64,000 nucleotides of DNA, taken from assembly GCF_900112035.1 (NCBI RefSeq), contig NZ_FOKC01000002.1:434001-498000 (forward strand), in the 5' to 3' direction. The stretch's first letter is position 1. Each line of letters opens with the position of its first letter. A program made the translations under genes and the position numbers. Shown here in pieces: positions 34,550 to 42,197 of the stretch. Origin of the DNA: Nocardioides alpinus (lineage in GTDB: Bacteria > Actinomycetota > Actinomycetes > Propionibacteriales > Nocardioidaceae). The notes beneath the pieces were generated by a model that ran no database searches, had not been told where the DNA came from, and saw only the letters and a program-made list of their open reading frames with translations.

Positions 34550-35149
34550 TCAGCTGAAGTCGAGGTCGCCCGTGCGGGAGCGCTTGAGCTCGTAGAAGTA
34601 GGGGAACTTCGCGAGGGCCACGGCCCCGTCCCACAACTCACCGGCCTCCTCGCCGCGGGGGATCTTGGACAGGACCGGGCCGAAGAAGGCCGAGCCGTTG
34701 ATGTGGATCGTGGGGGTGCCCACGTCGTCGCCGACGGCGTCCATGCCCTCGTGGTGGCTCTTCGCCACCGCCTCGTCGAGCGACGCGTCGTCCCACGCCT
34801 CGATCAGGTCGGCGGGGAGGCCCACATCGGCGAGCGACGCGGCGACCATTTCACGGTCCAGGTCCTCGCCGTTGTTGTGGCGGCGGGTGCCGATCGCGGT
34901 GTACCACTCGCCGAGGGTGGCGTTGTCGTGGTCCTGGGCGATCTTGATCGCCACGCGGACGGGCCGCTCGGTGCCGACCAGCATCTCGCGGTAGCCGTCG
35001 GGGATGTCCTTGTCCTTGTTGAGGTAGGCCAGCGACATCACGTGCCACTGCACGTCGATGTCACGGACCTGCTCGACCTCGCGGATCCAGCGCGAGGTGA
35101 TCCAGGCGAACGGGCAGAGCGGGTCGAACCAGAAGTCAGCAGTAGCCAT
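34550..35149 (-). CDS. DsbA-family, mycothiol-dependent reductase-like protein
   Basis: A 199-residue thioredoxin-fold protein of the DsbA/FrnE type. FWFDPLCPFAWITSRWI at the N-terminus and DVQWHVMSLAYLN match Rv2466c, the mycothiol-dependent nitroreductase of M. tuberculosis. Rv2466c has a CxxC pair; here the motif is C12-P-F-A15, so only the first Cys remains, which suggests a monothiol mechanism with mycothiol. The ATG 35149 has GAGGAAG a few bases upstream. It is divergent from pepN, with 61 bp between. Confidence 0.88.
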   Translation of the reverse strand: MATADFWFDPLCPFAWITSRWIREVEQVRDIDVQWHVMSLAYLNKDKDIPDGYREMLVGTERPVRVAIKIAQDHDNATLGEWYTAIGTRRHNNGEDLDREMVAASLADVGLPADLIEAWDDASLDEAVAKSHHEGMDAVGDDVGTPTIHINGSAFFGPVLSKIPRGEEAGELWDGAVALAKFPYFYELKRSRTGDLDFS

Positions 35150-35210
35150 GACTTCCTCAAGTGCGGCTCCGGCTCTGGTATTCCACCGGCCCGGTGGCAG
35201 GATGCGCCCC

Positions 35211-37763
35211 ATGCCTGGAACCAACCTCACCCGCGACGAGGCGGCCACCCGCGCCGCCCTCCTCGACGTCACGGCGTACGCCGTCGACCTGGACCTGACG
35301 GGCGCCATCCGGCCCGACCAGGCCACGTTCACCTCCGTCACCACGCTGGAGTTCAGCTGCCACCAGCCCGGGTCGAGCACCTTCGCCGACCTGGTCGCGC
35401 CGACGGTCCGCGAGATCACCCTCAACGGACGCAGCCTCGACCCCGCGACGGCGTACGTCGACAGCCGCATCGCGCTGGACGACCTCGAGGCGTCCAACAC
35501 GCTCGTCGTCACCGCCGACTGCGCCTACTCCAACACCGGTGAGGGACTGCACCGCTTCGTCGACCCCGTCGACGACCGGGTCTACCTCTACAGCCAGTTC
35601 GAGGTGCCGGACGCGCGCCGCGTCTTCACCACCTTCGAGCAGCCGGACCTCAAGTCGGTCTTCACCTTCACCGTCACCGCACCGTCCCACTGGGTGGTCG
35701 TGTCCAACGCGGCGACCCCGGAGCCGGTCGAGAAGGACGGCGGCGCCTCGGTGTGGAGCTTCCCCACCACCAAGAAGATGTCGACCTACATCACCGCGAT
35801 CGTCGCCGGTGAGTACCACGGCGAGTTCGACACCTACGAGGGCAAGTTCGGCACCATCCCGCTGGGTCACTACTGCCGGCAGTCCATCAAGGAGCACATG
35901 GACACGGCGGCGCTCGTCGAGCTGACCAAGCAGAGCTTCGCGTTCTTCGAGGAGCAGTTCGACTACCCCTACCCCTTCGGGAAGTACGACCAGCTCTACG
36001 TCCCCGAGTACAACGCCGGGGCGATGGAGAACGCCGGCTGCGTGACGCTGCGCGACGAGTACCTCCCCCGCAGCCGCCAGGCGCGCTCGTTCTTCGAGTT
36101 CCGGGCCTCCGTGATCACCCACGAGATGGCGCACATGTGGTTCGGCGACCTCGTGACCATGAAGTGGTGGGACGACCTCTGGCTCAACGAGTCGTTCGCG
36201 GAGTGGGCGTGCTACTGGTGCGAGGCCAACGCCACCGAGTTCGACGACGCCTGGACCGGCTTCGCCAACGCCCGCAAGCAGACCGGCTACCGCGCCGACC
36301 AGCTGCCCTCGACGCACCCGATCGCGGCCGACAACGTCGACCTGCACGCGGTCGAGGTCAACTTCGACATGATCACCTACGCCAAGGGCGCCTCGGTGCT
36401 CAAGCAGCTCGTCGCGTGGGTCGGGATCGACCCGTTCCTCGAAGGGCTGCGCGCCTACTTCAAGGAGTGGGAGTACGGCAACCCGGAGTTCAAGGACCTG
36501 CTCGCGACGCTGGAGAAGGCCTCCGGCCGCGAGCTCGAGGGCTGGGCCCAGGAGTGGCTGCAGACCGCCGGTGTCAACACGCTCGCACCGAGCTTCGAGC
36601 TGGCCGAGGACGGCACGTACGCGTCGTTCGACGTGGCGCAGTCGGCGCACCCGGCCTGGCCGACGCTGCGTCGCCACCGCCTCGGCATCGGCCTGTACGA
36701 CGAGGTCGACGGCAAGCTGGTCCGCCGCGACTACCTCGAGATCGACGTCGAGGGCGCCAGCACCGCCGTGCCCGAGCTGGTCGGCGTGAAGCAGCCGGCG
36801 CTGCTGCTGCTCAACGACGAGGACCACGCCTACGCCAAGATCCGCCTCGACGAGCGGTCGCTCGCCACCGCGATCTCCGCGCTCGCCACCTTCGAGGACT
36901 CGCTGCCGCGCGCCCTCGTGTGGGGCGCCACGTGGGACATGACCCGCGACGGTGAGATGCGTACCCGCGACTGGACCGACCTCGTCCTGGCCAACATCGG
37001 CCACGAGTCGGACGCCTGGGCCGTGACCCGGATCCCGTCGTCGACGGCACTGGCGGTGAACTTCTACTCCGACCCCGCCCACCGCGACGAGCTCAGGGCC
37101 ACGTGGGAGTCCGGACTGCGCGAGCTGCTGCTGGCCGCCGAGCCGGGGAGCGACCACCAGCTGACCTTCGTCCGGTCCTACGCCGGGGCCGCCCACAGTG
37201 CCGGGGCGCTCGACGACCTGATCGGCCTGCTGGACGGGTCGTTCACGGTCGAGGGCCTCGCCGTCGACCAGGACATGCGGTGGACCCTGATCACTGCCCT
37301 GGCCCGGGCGGGTCGGTTCGGCGACGCCGAGATCGACGCCGAGCTCGAGGTCGACAAGACCATCTCCGGCAAGGAGCAGGCAGCCGCGGCTCGGGTCGCT
37401 CAGCCGACCGCCGAGGCGAAGGAGGCCGGCTGGAACGCGGTCCTCGACCCGGCGACGCCCAACGAGACCTCGCGCGAGATCGCGTTCTCGATCTTCCGCT
37501 TCGGCCAGGAGGACGTGCTCGAGCCCTATCTCGAGAAGTTCCTCGACGCCGCGGAGACGCTGATCGACACGATCGGCTTCCACAAGGCGTCAGCCGTGCT
37601 GGAGTACGGCTTCCCCAAGCCCCTCGGCTCCGCCGCCACCCTGGCCCGCCTCGACGAGTGGCTCGCCGACAACGACGCGCCCAAGGGTGCGCAGCGCTAC
37701 GTCGGGGAGGCGCGGGCCGAGGTCGCCCGCGCGCTGGCCGCCCAGGAGCACGACGGGAGCTGA
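35211..37763 (+). CDS. pepN: Aminopeptidase N (M1 zinc metallopeptidase)
   Basis: An 850-residue cytoplasmic peptidase removing N-terminal residues from peptides. The exopeptidase motif GAMENAG is near 270, and the zinc site HEMAH (His304, Glu305, His308) with Glu327 in NESFAEW is intact. The ERAP1-like C-terminal helical domain follows and the length is that of actinobacterial PepN. ATG 35211 (MPGTNLTRDEA) is taken as start; ATG 35202 three codons earlier is an alternative. The gene runs into a repeat-filled non-coding gap downstream. Confidence 0.95.
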   Translation: MPGTNLTRDEAATRAALLDVTAYAVDLDLTGAIRPDQATFTSVTTLEFSCHQPGSSTFADLVAPTVREITLNGRSLDPATAYVDSRIALDDLEASNTLVVTADCAYSNTGEGLHRFVDPVDDRVYLYSQFEVPDARRVFTTFEQPDLKSVFTFTVTAPSHWVVVSNAATPEPVEKDGGASVWSFPTTKKMSTYITAIVAGEYHGEFDTYEGKFGTIPLGHYCRQSIKEHMDTAALVELTKQSFAFFEEQFDYPYPFGKYDQLYVPEYNAGAMENAGCVTLRDEYLPRSRQARSFFEFRASVITHEMAHMWFGDLVTMKWWDDLWLNESFAEWACYWCEANATEFDDAWTGFANARKQTGYRADQLPSTHPIAADNVDLHAVEVNFDMITYAKGASVLKQLVAWVGIDPFLEGLRAYFKEWEYGNPEFKDLLATLEKASGRELEGWAQEWLQTAGVNTLAPSFELAEDGTYASFDVAQSAHPAWPTLRRHRLGIGLYDEVDGKLVRRDYLEIDVEGASTAVPELVGVKQPALLLLNDEDHAYAKIRLDERSLATAISALATFEDSLPRALVWGATWDMTRDGEMRTRDWTDLVLANIGHESDAWAVTRIPSSTALAVNFYSDPAHRDELRATWESGLRELLLAAEPGSDHQLTFVRSYAGAAHSAGALDDLIGLLDGSFTVEGLAVDQDMRWTLITALARAGRFGDAEIDAELEVDKTISGKEQAAAARVAQPTAEAKEAGWNAVLDPATPNETSREIAFSIFRFGQEDVLEPYLEKFLDAAETLIDTIGFHKASAVLEYGFPKPLGSAATLARLDEWLADNDAPKGAQRYVGEARAEVARALAAQEHDGS

Positions 37764-38015
37764 TTGAGCTCGCTCCGCTCGCTCGCGCTCGCCACCCCGC
37801 GTTCTGGTATCTCGTCTGGGACGCAGCGAGCGTGGCGAGCCCGAGGTCACATCAAGGTGGGGCTCGGCGACCGACGTCGTCTGGACTGACGAGCGACAGC
37901 GAGCGCAGCGAGCAAGCCGAGGAGGGAAGACGACGTCTTGCAGGGCGCCGAGCAACGCGCGAGCGGAGCGAGCGCCATCAAGCACCGCACGCGCGAGCGG
38001 AGCGAGCGCAGATGG
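37764..38015. repeat. Non-coding gap with repeated GAGCGAGCGGAGCGAGC-type motifs
   Basis: Between two convergent genes. Variants of a short GC-rich palindromic motif occur in both orientations: GCTCGCTCCGCTCGCTCGCG near 37770, GCAGCGAGCGTGGCGAGCCC near 37823, GACAGCGAGCGCAGCGAGC near 37895, and GCGAGCGGAGCGAGCGC near 37958 and 37992. No gene, tRNA or start-stop frame with coding character is visible. The motif GCGAGCGCCATCAA also occurs near 41229. It may act as a bidirectional terminator and a site of repeat spread. Confidence 0.6.
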
Positions 38016-38399
38016 CTATGCGTGCAGGGTGTTCTGCGGACGCGCGTGATCGGCGAGCATCGAGATCCCACGCTGCAAGCCACCCAGCAGGTTGCCGACG
38101 GCGAACTCCGACGACATGGCCAGCACGGCCAGCTCGACCTCGGCGTCGGTGAGGTGGATGCGGACGTCGCCGCCCGTGACGACCTCGGTTGCGCGACGGG
38201 CCGGGTCGACGAAGATCAGGACGCTGCGCGACGGCGCGACGAGCCGGTTGTGCAGCCGGGTGGCCCAGGCACGGGTGTCGTCGCTCTCGGCCGGGCCTGC
38301 GTAGACGGAGAACTCGAAGCGGCAGGACTGCTCGGCGAGGCGGATGGTCCGGTCGAGCGCGAGGCGGTCGGCCTGGCTCAGCGGGTCACCACTGGGCAC
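38016..38399 (-). CDS. DUF5130 protein
   Basis: A 127-residue protein matching the actinobacterial DUF5130 (TPM-like) pattern: SQADRLALDRTIRLAEQSCRFEFSVYAGPAE, then RSVLIFVDPARRATEVVTGGDV and AMSSEFAVGNLLGGLQRGISMLADHA. Function is unknown. The start GTG 38399 is chosen because it lies 14 nt inside the end of the upstream membrane protein gene and matches where the family begins; the open frame extends further up only as a shadow. No membrane segment is seen. Cotranscription with the upstream gene is likely. Confidence 0.8.
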   Translation of the reverse strand: MPSGDPLSQADRLALDRTIRLAEQSCRFEFSVYAGPAESDDTRAWATRLHNRLVAPSRSVLIFVDPARRATEVVTGGDVRIHLTDAEVELAVLAMSSEFAVGNLLGGLQRGISMLADHARPQNTLHA

Positions 38400-38787
38400 T
38401 GGCTCCGCCTGCCCGCGAGTCGTCGCCGTCGGGGCCGGGAAGCTCGGCGACGCCCTGACGGGGTCCGCCGATCCACTGGCCCTCGGGCAGCTGCTGGTGA
38501 CCAGTGTGGTCGGGGAGCAGCTTCTCGCCGCGCACCATCGCCGGGAGGTAGACCGCCAGCACGATGAGCACGAACAGCAGGAGCGGGGCGCCGAGGTAGA
38601 GCCCAAGGGCGTGAAGGAAGTCGAGACCGGCCTGCTCGGTCTCCCCTCCCCAACCCTCCGGCACGTCGGCGCGGGCCGGTGCGGCCAGGAGCGCCAGCGC
38701 CGGTGCGCTGGCCAGCAGGGCGACGCGGCGGGCCCATCGAGCGTGGGCGCGCCGGGAGGAGTCGGAGAGGCTGACGGGCGTGGTCAC
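38386..38787 (-). CDS. Small exported/membrane protein upstream of DUF5130
   Basis: A 133-residue protein with an N-terminal signal sequence or first helix (RRVALLASAPALALLAAPARA, cleavage likely near ARA-DV) and a second hydrophobic helix (LGLYLGAPLLLFVLIVLAVYL, about 70-90), then a short Gly/Pro-rich tail. I do not recognise a family; such proteins regularly precede DUF5130 genes. GTG 38787 is preferred as start because a TACCCT box lies 7 nt upstream; ATGs at 38808 and 38820 are alternatives, the last overlapping the divergent MscS start. Confidence 0.6.
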   Translation of the reverse strand: MTTPVSLSDSSRRAHARWARRVALLASAPALALLAAPARADVPEGWGGETEQAGLDFLHALGLYLGAPLLLFVLIVLAVYLPAMVRGEKLLPDHTGHQQLPEGQWIGGPRQGVAELPGPDGDDSRAGGASAQW

Positions 38788-38818
38788 GAGCAACAGGGTA
38801 TCGCCCATACTGGCGGGC

Positions 38819-39934
38819 ATGCCTCACCCCCTCACCACCCCGATCTCCACTGTGACCGAGGTCTCCGGGAGCGGGACCGACGCCCTCATGACCTGCTCGA
38901 GCGACGAGAACATCTGCACCTGGGTGCTGGAGCAGACCGGTAGCCAGCCCCTCGCCACGGTCTCCGACTGGATCCTCGGCAAACCGAGCGCGCTGGTGGG
39001 ACTCATTCTCATCGGACTGATCGTCCGGTGGCTCCTCCACCGGGTGATCGACCGCGTCATCAAGCGCGCCGAGGTCGGCATGCTGCCCAACCGGCTCAGC
39101 CGGGCGATCAGCGGCGGCCGCGTGGGCGCCGCCCTCAACCTGACCGAGGATCCCGGCTACACCCGTCGCGTGCAGCGCGCCGCCACCATGGGCTCGCTGC
39201 TCAAGAGCATCGTCAGCGGCGTCGTCTTCACCGTGATCGCCCTGATGGCCATCTCCGAGCTCGGCTACGACATCGCCCCCCTCATCGCGAGCGCGGGCAT
39301 CATCGGCGTGGCGCTGGGCTTCGGCTCCCAAGCCCTGGTGAAGGACTTCCTGTCCGGCATCTTCATGATCTTCGAGGACCAGTACGGCGTGGGCGACGAG
39401 GTCGACCTCGGCGAGGCCGCCGGCACCGTCGAGGCGGTGAGCCTGCGCGTGACCCGGCTGCGCGACGTCAACGGCACCGTCTGGTACGTCCGCAACGGCG
39501 AGATCCTGCGCGTCGGCAACATGAGCCAGAACTGGGCGCGCACCGTGCTCGACGTCAAGGTCGCCTACGGCGAGGACCTGGCGCGCGTGCAGCGGGTGCT
39601 GAGCGAGCTCGCCCACGACATCTGGGAGGACGAGGACTTCAAGGGCCGCGTGATCGAGGAGCCATCGGTGTGGGGCGTGCAGGAGCTCGGCCCGGACGCG
39701 GTCGTCGTACGCGTGGCGCTGAAGACGGCGCCTCTGGAGCAGTGGGCCGTGGCGCGCGAGATGCGTGCGCGGATCAAGGCCCGCTTCGACCACGAGGGCT
39801 TCGAGGTGCCGTTCACCCAGCAGGTGGTGTGGCACAGGGAGGCCGAACGCCCACAGCAGCAGGCCTCCGACGAGGACGCCCAGCCTCCGGCCGACGGCCC
39901 CGCCCAGACCGAGGCCGGGAGCGTGACCACGTGA
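38819..39934 (+). CDS. MscS-family mechanosensitive ion channel
   Basis: A 371-residue membrane channel that opens on osmotic downshock. A helix at about 58-80 (LVGLILIGLIVRWLLHRVI) and a second at about 135-155 (IVSGVVFTVIALMAI) precede the pore helix IASAGIIGVALGFGSQALVKDFLSGIFMIFEDQ in which the Ala/Gly-rich TM3 pattern and FGSQxLVKD of MscS are clear. The cytoplasmic beta and alpha/beta domains follow, then a Gln/Pro-rich tail. Its stop overlaps the globin start as GTGA. Confidence 0.92.
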   Translation: MPHPLTTPISTVTEVSGSGTDALMTCSSDENICTWVLEQTGSQPLATVSDWILGKPSALVGLILIGLIVRWLLHRVIDRVIKRAEVGMLPNRLSRAISGGRVGAALNLTEDPGYTRRVQRAATMGSLLKSIVSGVVFTVIALMAISELGYDIAPLIASAGIIGVALGFGSQALVKDFLSGIFMIFEDQYGVGDEVDLGEAAGTVEAVSLRVTRLRDVNGTVWYVRNGEILRVGNMSQNWARTVLDVKVAYGEDLARVQRVLSELAHDIWEDEDFKGRVIEEPSVWGVQELGPDAVVVRVALKTAPLEQWAVAREMRARIKARFDHEGFEVPFTQQVVWHREAERPQQQASDEDAQPPADGPAQTEAGSVTT

Positions 39935-40308
39935 GCACCACGTTCTACGACGAGATCGGCGGCGAGGCGGCGATCCGCACCATCGTCCACCGCTTCTACG
40001 AGGGGGTGGCCGGCGACGAGCTGCTGCGCCCGATGTACCCCGAGGAGGACCTCGGCCCGGCCGAGGAGCGGTTCACGCTGTTCCTCGTGCAGTACTGGGG
40101 CGGACCGACGACCTACGGCGACACGCGGGGCCACCCGCGCCTGCGGATGCGCCACGCGCCCTTCCAGGTGACGCCGGCCGCAGCCGAGCGGTGGCTGGTG
40201 CACTTCCGGGCGGGCCTCGACCATGCCGCCCTCACGCCGGAGCAGGACCAGCGGTTCTGGGACTACGTGACCCATGCCGCCCAGTTCATGGTCAACACGC
40301 TGGAGTGA
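39931..40308 (+). CDS. glbO: Group II truncated hemoglobin (GlbO-like)
   Basis: A 125-residue heme protein. FYDEIGGEAAIRTIVHRFYEGV is the usual A/B-helix start with Tyr at B10, RMRHAPF contains the proximal F8 His, and AAERWLVHF puts Trp at G8, a mark of group II globins such as mycobacterial HbO. Such proteins bind O2 and are linked to oxygen transfer or peroxide and NO chemistry. The start GTG 39931 overlaps the MscS stop (GTGA), so the two are translated together. Confidence 0.92.
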   Translation: MSTTFYDEIGGEAAIRTIVHRFYEGVAGDELLRPMYPEEDLGPAEERFTLFLVQYWGGPTTYGDTRGHPRLRMRHAPFQVTPAAAERWLVHFRAGLDHAALTPEQDQRFWDYVTHAAQFMVNTLE

Positions 40309-40323
40309 ACGGGGCGGGGTGCA

Positions 40324-41169
40324 TCAGCCCGCGACGAAGGCGCGGAACTCGTCGGGCACCGGGGCCGGCCGACCGGTCTCGCTGTCGAGGCAGACCCCGA
40401 CCACCCGGGCCCGGGCCAGCACCTGGTCGCCGTCGCGGACGACGGACTCGAAGACGACCGACGTGCTCCCGATCCGGGAGACCCAGGTCCTGCAGTCGTA
40501 GGGCTCGGGACGGAACAGGATCGGCCGCTTGTAGTCGACGTCGGTCTGCGCCACCACGAGGTGGTAGCCCTCGCCGAGCTCGCGGCCCTGGGTGACCATC
40601 AGCTGGATCCGGGCCTCCTGGAAGTACTCGAAGTACTTCACGTTGTTGACGTGGCCGTAGACGTCGACGTCGCTGAAGCGCACGTGCACGTCGTACGCCC
40701 CGCCGGGCACGTCGACCACCTCGACCGGCTTCGGTGCGCGGACCGGCTCGTCGGGCTCGAGCAGCCGCGAGAGCGACTCGCGCTCCTCGTCGTGGAGGCG
40801 GCGTGGGCGCTCGGTGGCGAAGACGTACGGCGTCAGCAACGTGCGGGCTCGCAGGTAGACCGTGCGCTCCCCCGCCTCGTCCTCGGCGAAGATCTCGTAG
40901 GCCATGGTGAAGCTGGCCGCCCGGACCTCCGTGACCCAGCACTCGATGGCGACCGGCTCGAAGCCGAACGTCAGCGAGGACACGTAGGTGACCTCGTGAC
41001 GGACCACGACCACGCCCTCCGCGAGGTCGTCGGCGCGACTGTCGGGGGCGTGGGTGCGGAACATGTCGACCCGCGCCTCCTGGAGGTAGTCGACGTAGGT
41101 GACGTTGTTGACATGCCCCAGGAGGTCGAGGTCGGCCCACCGGAGCGGGCAGCGATAGAGGTGGCGCAC
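40324..41169 (-). CDS. Tandem hotdog acyl-CoA thioesterase
   Basis: A 281-residue protein formed by two hotdog domains of the 4-hydroxybenzoyl-CoA thioesterase type. Each has the active-site pattern: DLLGHVNNVTYVDYLQEAR near residue 14 and DVYGHVNNVKYFEYFQEAR near residue 168, with the catalytic Asp in each. It probably hydrolyses acyl-CoA. The start is GTG 41169. A small membrane protein gene lies 69 bp upstream on the same strand, behind a tandem TetR-type operator, so the two may form one regulated unit. Confidence 0.88.
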   Translation of the reverse strand: MRHLYRCPLRWADLDLLGHVNNVTYVDYLQEARVDMFRTHAPDSRADDLAEGVVVVRHEVTYVSSLTFGFEPVAIECWVTEVRAASFTMAYEIFAEDEAGERTVYLRARTLLTPYVFATERPRRLHDEERESLSRLLEPDEPVRAPKPVEVVDVPGGAYDVHVRFSDVDVYGHVNNVKYFEYFQEARIQLMVTQGRELGEGYHLVVAQTDVDYKRPILFRPEPYDCRTWVSRIGSTSVVFESVVRDGDQVLARARVVGVCLDSETGRPAPVPDEFRAFVAG

Positions 41170-41238
41170 GTCCTGATGCTCGCAGACTTCCCGGCCACCG
41201 CGCTCGTCACCCGGCGTTGCCTGGACCGGCGAGCGCCA

Positions 41239-41421
41239 TCAACCAGCGAAGTGCAGGCGACCGTAGTAGGCCGGGATGGACTCGTGGCGGGCCTGGCGGT
41301 CGCGGCGGGTCACGCGGAGGGTGGAAGGGAGGGCGACCGCGGCCAGGGCGACGGCGGCCAGCGCGGCGATGACGACGACGACGAGGAGGGCGATGGCGGC
41401 GGTGGGGTCGAAGATCTGCAT
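41239..41421 (-). CDS. 60-residue membrane protein
   Basis: A short protein with one strong hydrophobic helix (about 8-33, AIALLVVVVIAALAAVALAAVAL) and a basic, Tyr-containing tail (RVTRRDRQARHESIPAYYGRL). No family is recognised. ATG 41421 has AAAGGA 6-8 nt upstream. The tandem palindromic operator at 41433-41465 begins 11 bp above the ATG, so expression is likely under the divergent TetR protein. A helper or substrate-linked role with the thioesterase is inference. Confidence 0.6.
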   Translation of the reverse strand: MQIFDPTAAIALLVVVVIAALAAVALAAVALPSTLRVTRRDRQARHESIPAYYGRLHFAG

Positions 41422-41432
41422 GGTCGATTCCT

Positions 41433-41465
41433 TTCTACAGACGTAGAACTTCTACGTATGTAGAA
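41433..41465. promoter_or_regulatory. Two tandem TetR-type operators
   Basis: Two perfect palindromes of form TTCTAC-N4-GTAGAA (41433-41448 and 41450-41465) are separated by one base; centres are 17 bp apart. Together they also make a near-perfect 33-bp dyad. They lie between the small membrane protein gene and the TetR gene. Confidence 0.75.
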
Positions 41466-41553
41466 GACTACTCCGGGAGACCCACGGCGCAAGTCGAGCC
41501 GGTAGTGTCCTGCGTCACCGTCAGTGAGCACCGTGCCGAGAAGGGTGGCGAAC

Positions 41554-42144
41554 GTGGGCCCAGCGGGTCAGGAGCTGTCGCCGCGACGGCGCGAGATCCT
41601 GGCTGCCGCCACGACCGTGCTGGCCCGGCAGGGCAACCGTGGGCTGACGCACCGGGCCGTGGACCGCGAGGCCGGTCTGCCCGAGGGCAGCTCCTCGGCC
41701 TACTACCGCTCCCGCGACGCGCTCCTCGGCGCGCTCGGTGACTTCGTGGCCGAACGGCTGGGGACGGACGTCGCCGCGCTGGGCACGCGGCTCGCCTCGT
41801 GCCCGGGCGACCACGAGCGCGCCGTCGCTGAGGTGTCGCGACTGTTCTCGCGCTGGCTCGAGCAGCCCGACCTGCTGGCCGCCCGCCTCGAGCTCACCGT
41901 CATCGCCACCCGCGATCCCGGCCTCGCCGAGCGCTTCACCCTCTGGCGCGACGACCTGGTGGAGATGGTCCGTGGCGTGATGAGCGATGCCGGAGAGGAC
42001 GGTGGCGCGTCCGCCGAGACGCTGATCGCGGCCCTCGACGGCGTGCTCCTCGCGTCGCTGATGCTGCCCACGCGGCGTCGGCACACGTTCGTCAGCGAGA
42101 GCGTCGAGCAGCTGCTGACGGGCCTGGGAGCCGACCGGTCGTGA
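41554..42144 (+). CDS. TetR family transcriptional regulator
   Basis: A regulator of about 196 residues. The N-terminal HTH reads RREILAAATTVLARQGNRGLTHRAVDREAGLPEGSSSAYYRSRDALLGAL, the pattern of TetR proteins with the YYRSRDALL recognition-helix end; the C-terminal ligand domain is helical and unassigned. GTG 41554 is preferred because GAGAAGG lies 9 nt upstream; GTGs at 41524 and 41545 are in-frame alternatives. A TAGTGT box at 41503-41508 is a probable -10. The tandem operator upstream is the natural target, giving autoregulation and control of the divergent small-protein/thioesterase unit. Confidence 0.87.
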   Translation: MGPAGQELSPRRREILAAATTVLARQGNRGLTHRAVDREAGLPEGSSSAYYRSRDALLGALGDFVAERLGTDVAALGTRLASCPGDHERAVAEVSRLFSRWLEQPDLLAARLELTVIATRDPGLAERFTLWRDDLVEMVRGVMSDAGEDGGASAETLIAALDGVLLASLMLPTRRRHTFVSESVEQLLTGLGADRS

Positions 42145-42197
42145 CCGCGGACTAGGGTGCGGAGCAGACCGTGACCGACGAGTAACCGGAGTTCTCC

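Noticed and set aside
37764..38015. CRISPR array in the repeat-filled gap
   Set aside because: Repeat units are short, variable, in both orientations and without regular unique spacers; no cas genes are present.
38780..38820. Start of the small exported protein at ATG 38820
   Set aside because: It would overlap the divergent MscS start; GTG 38787 has a -10 box at the right distance and gives a normal signal peptide.
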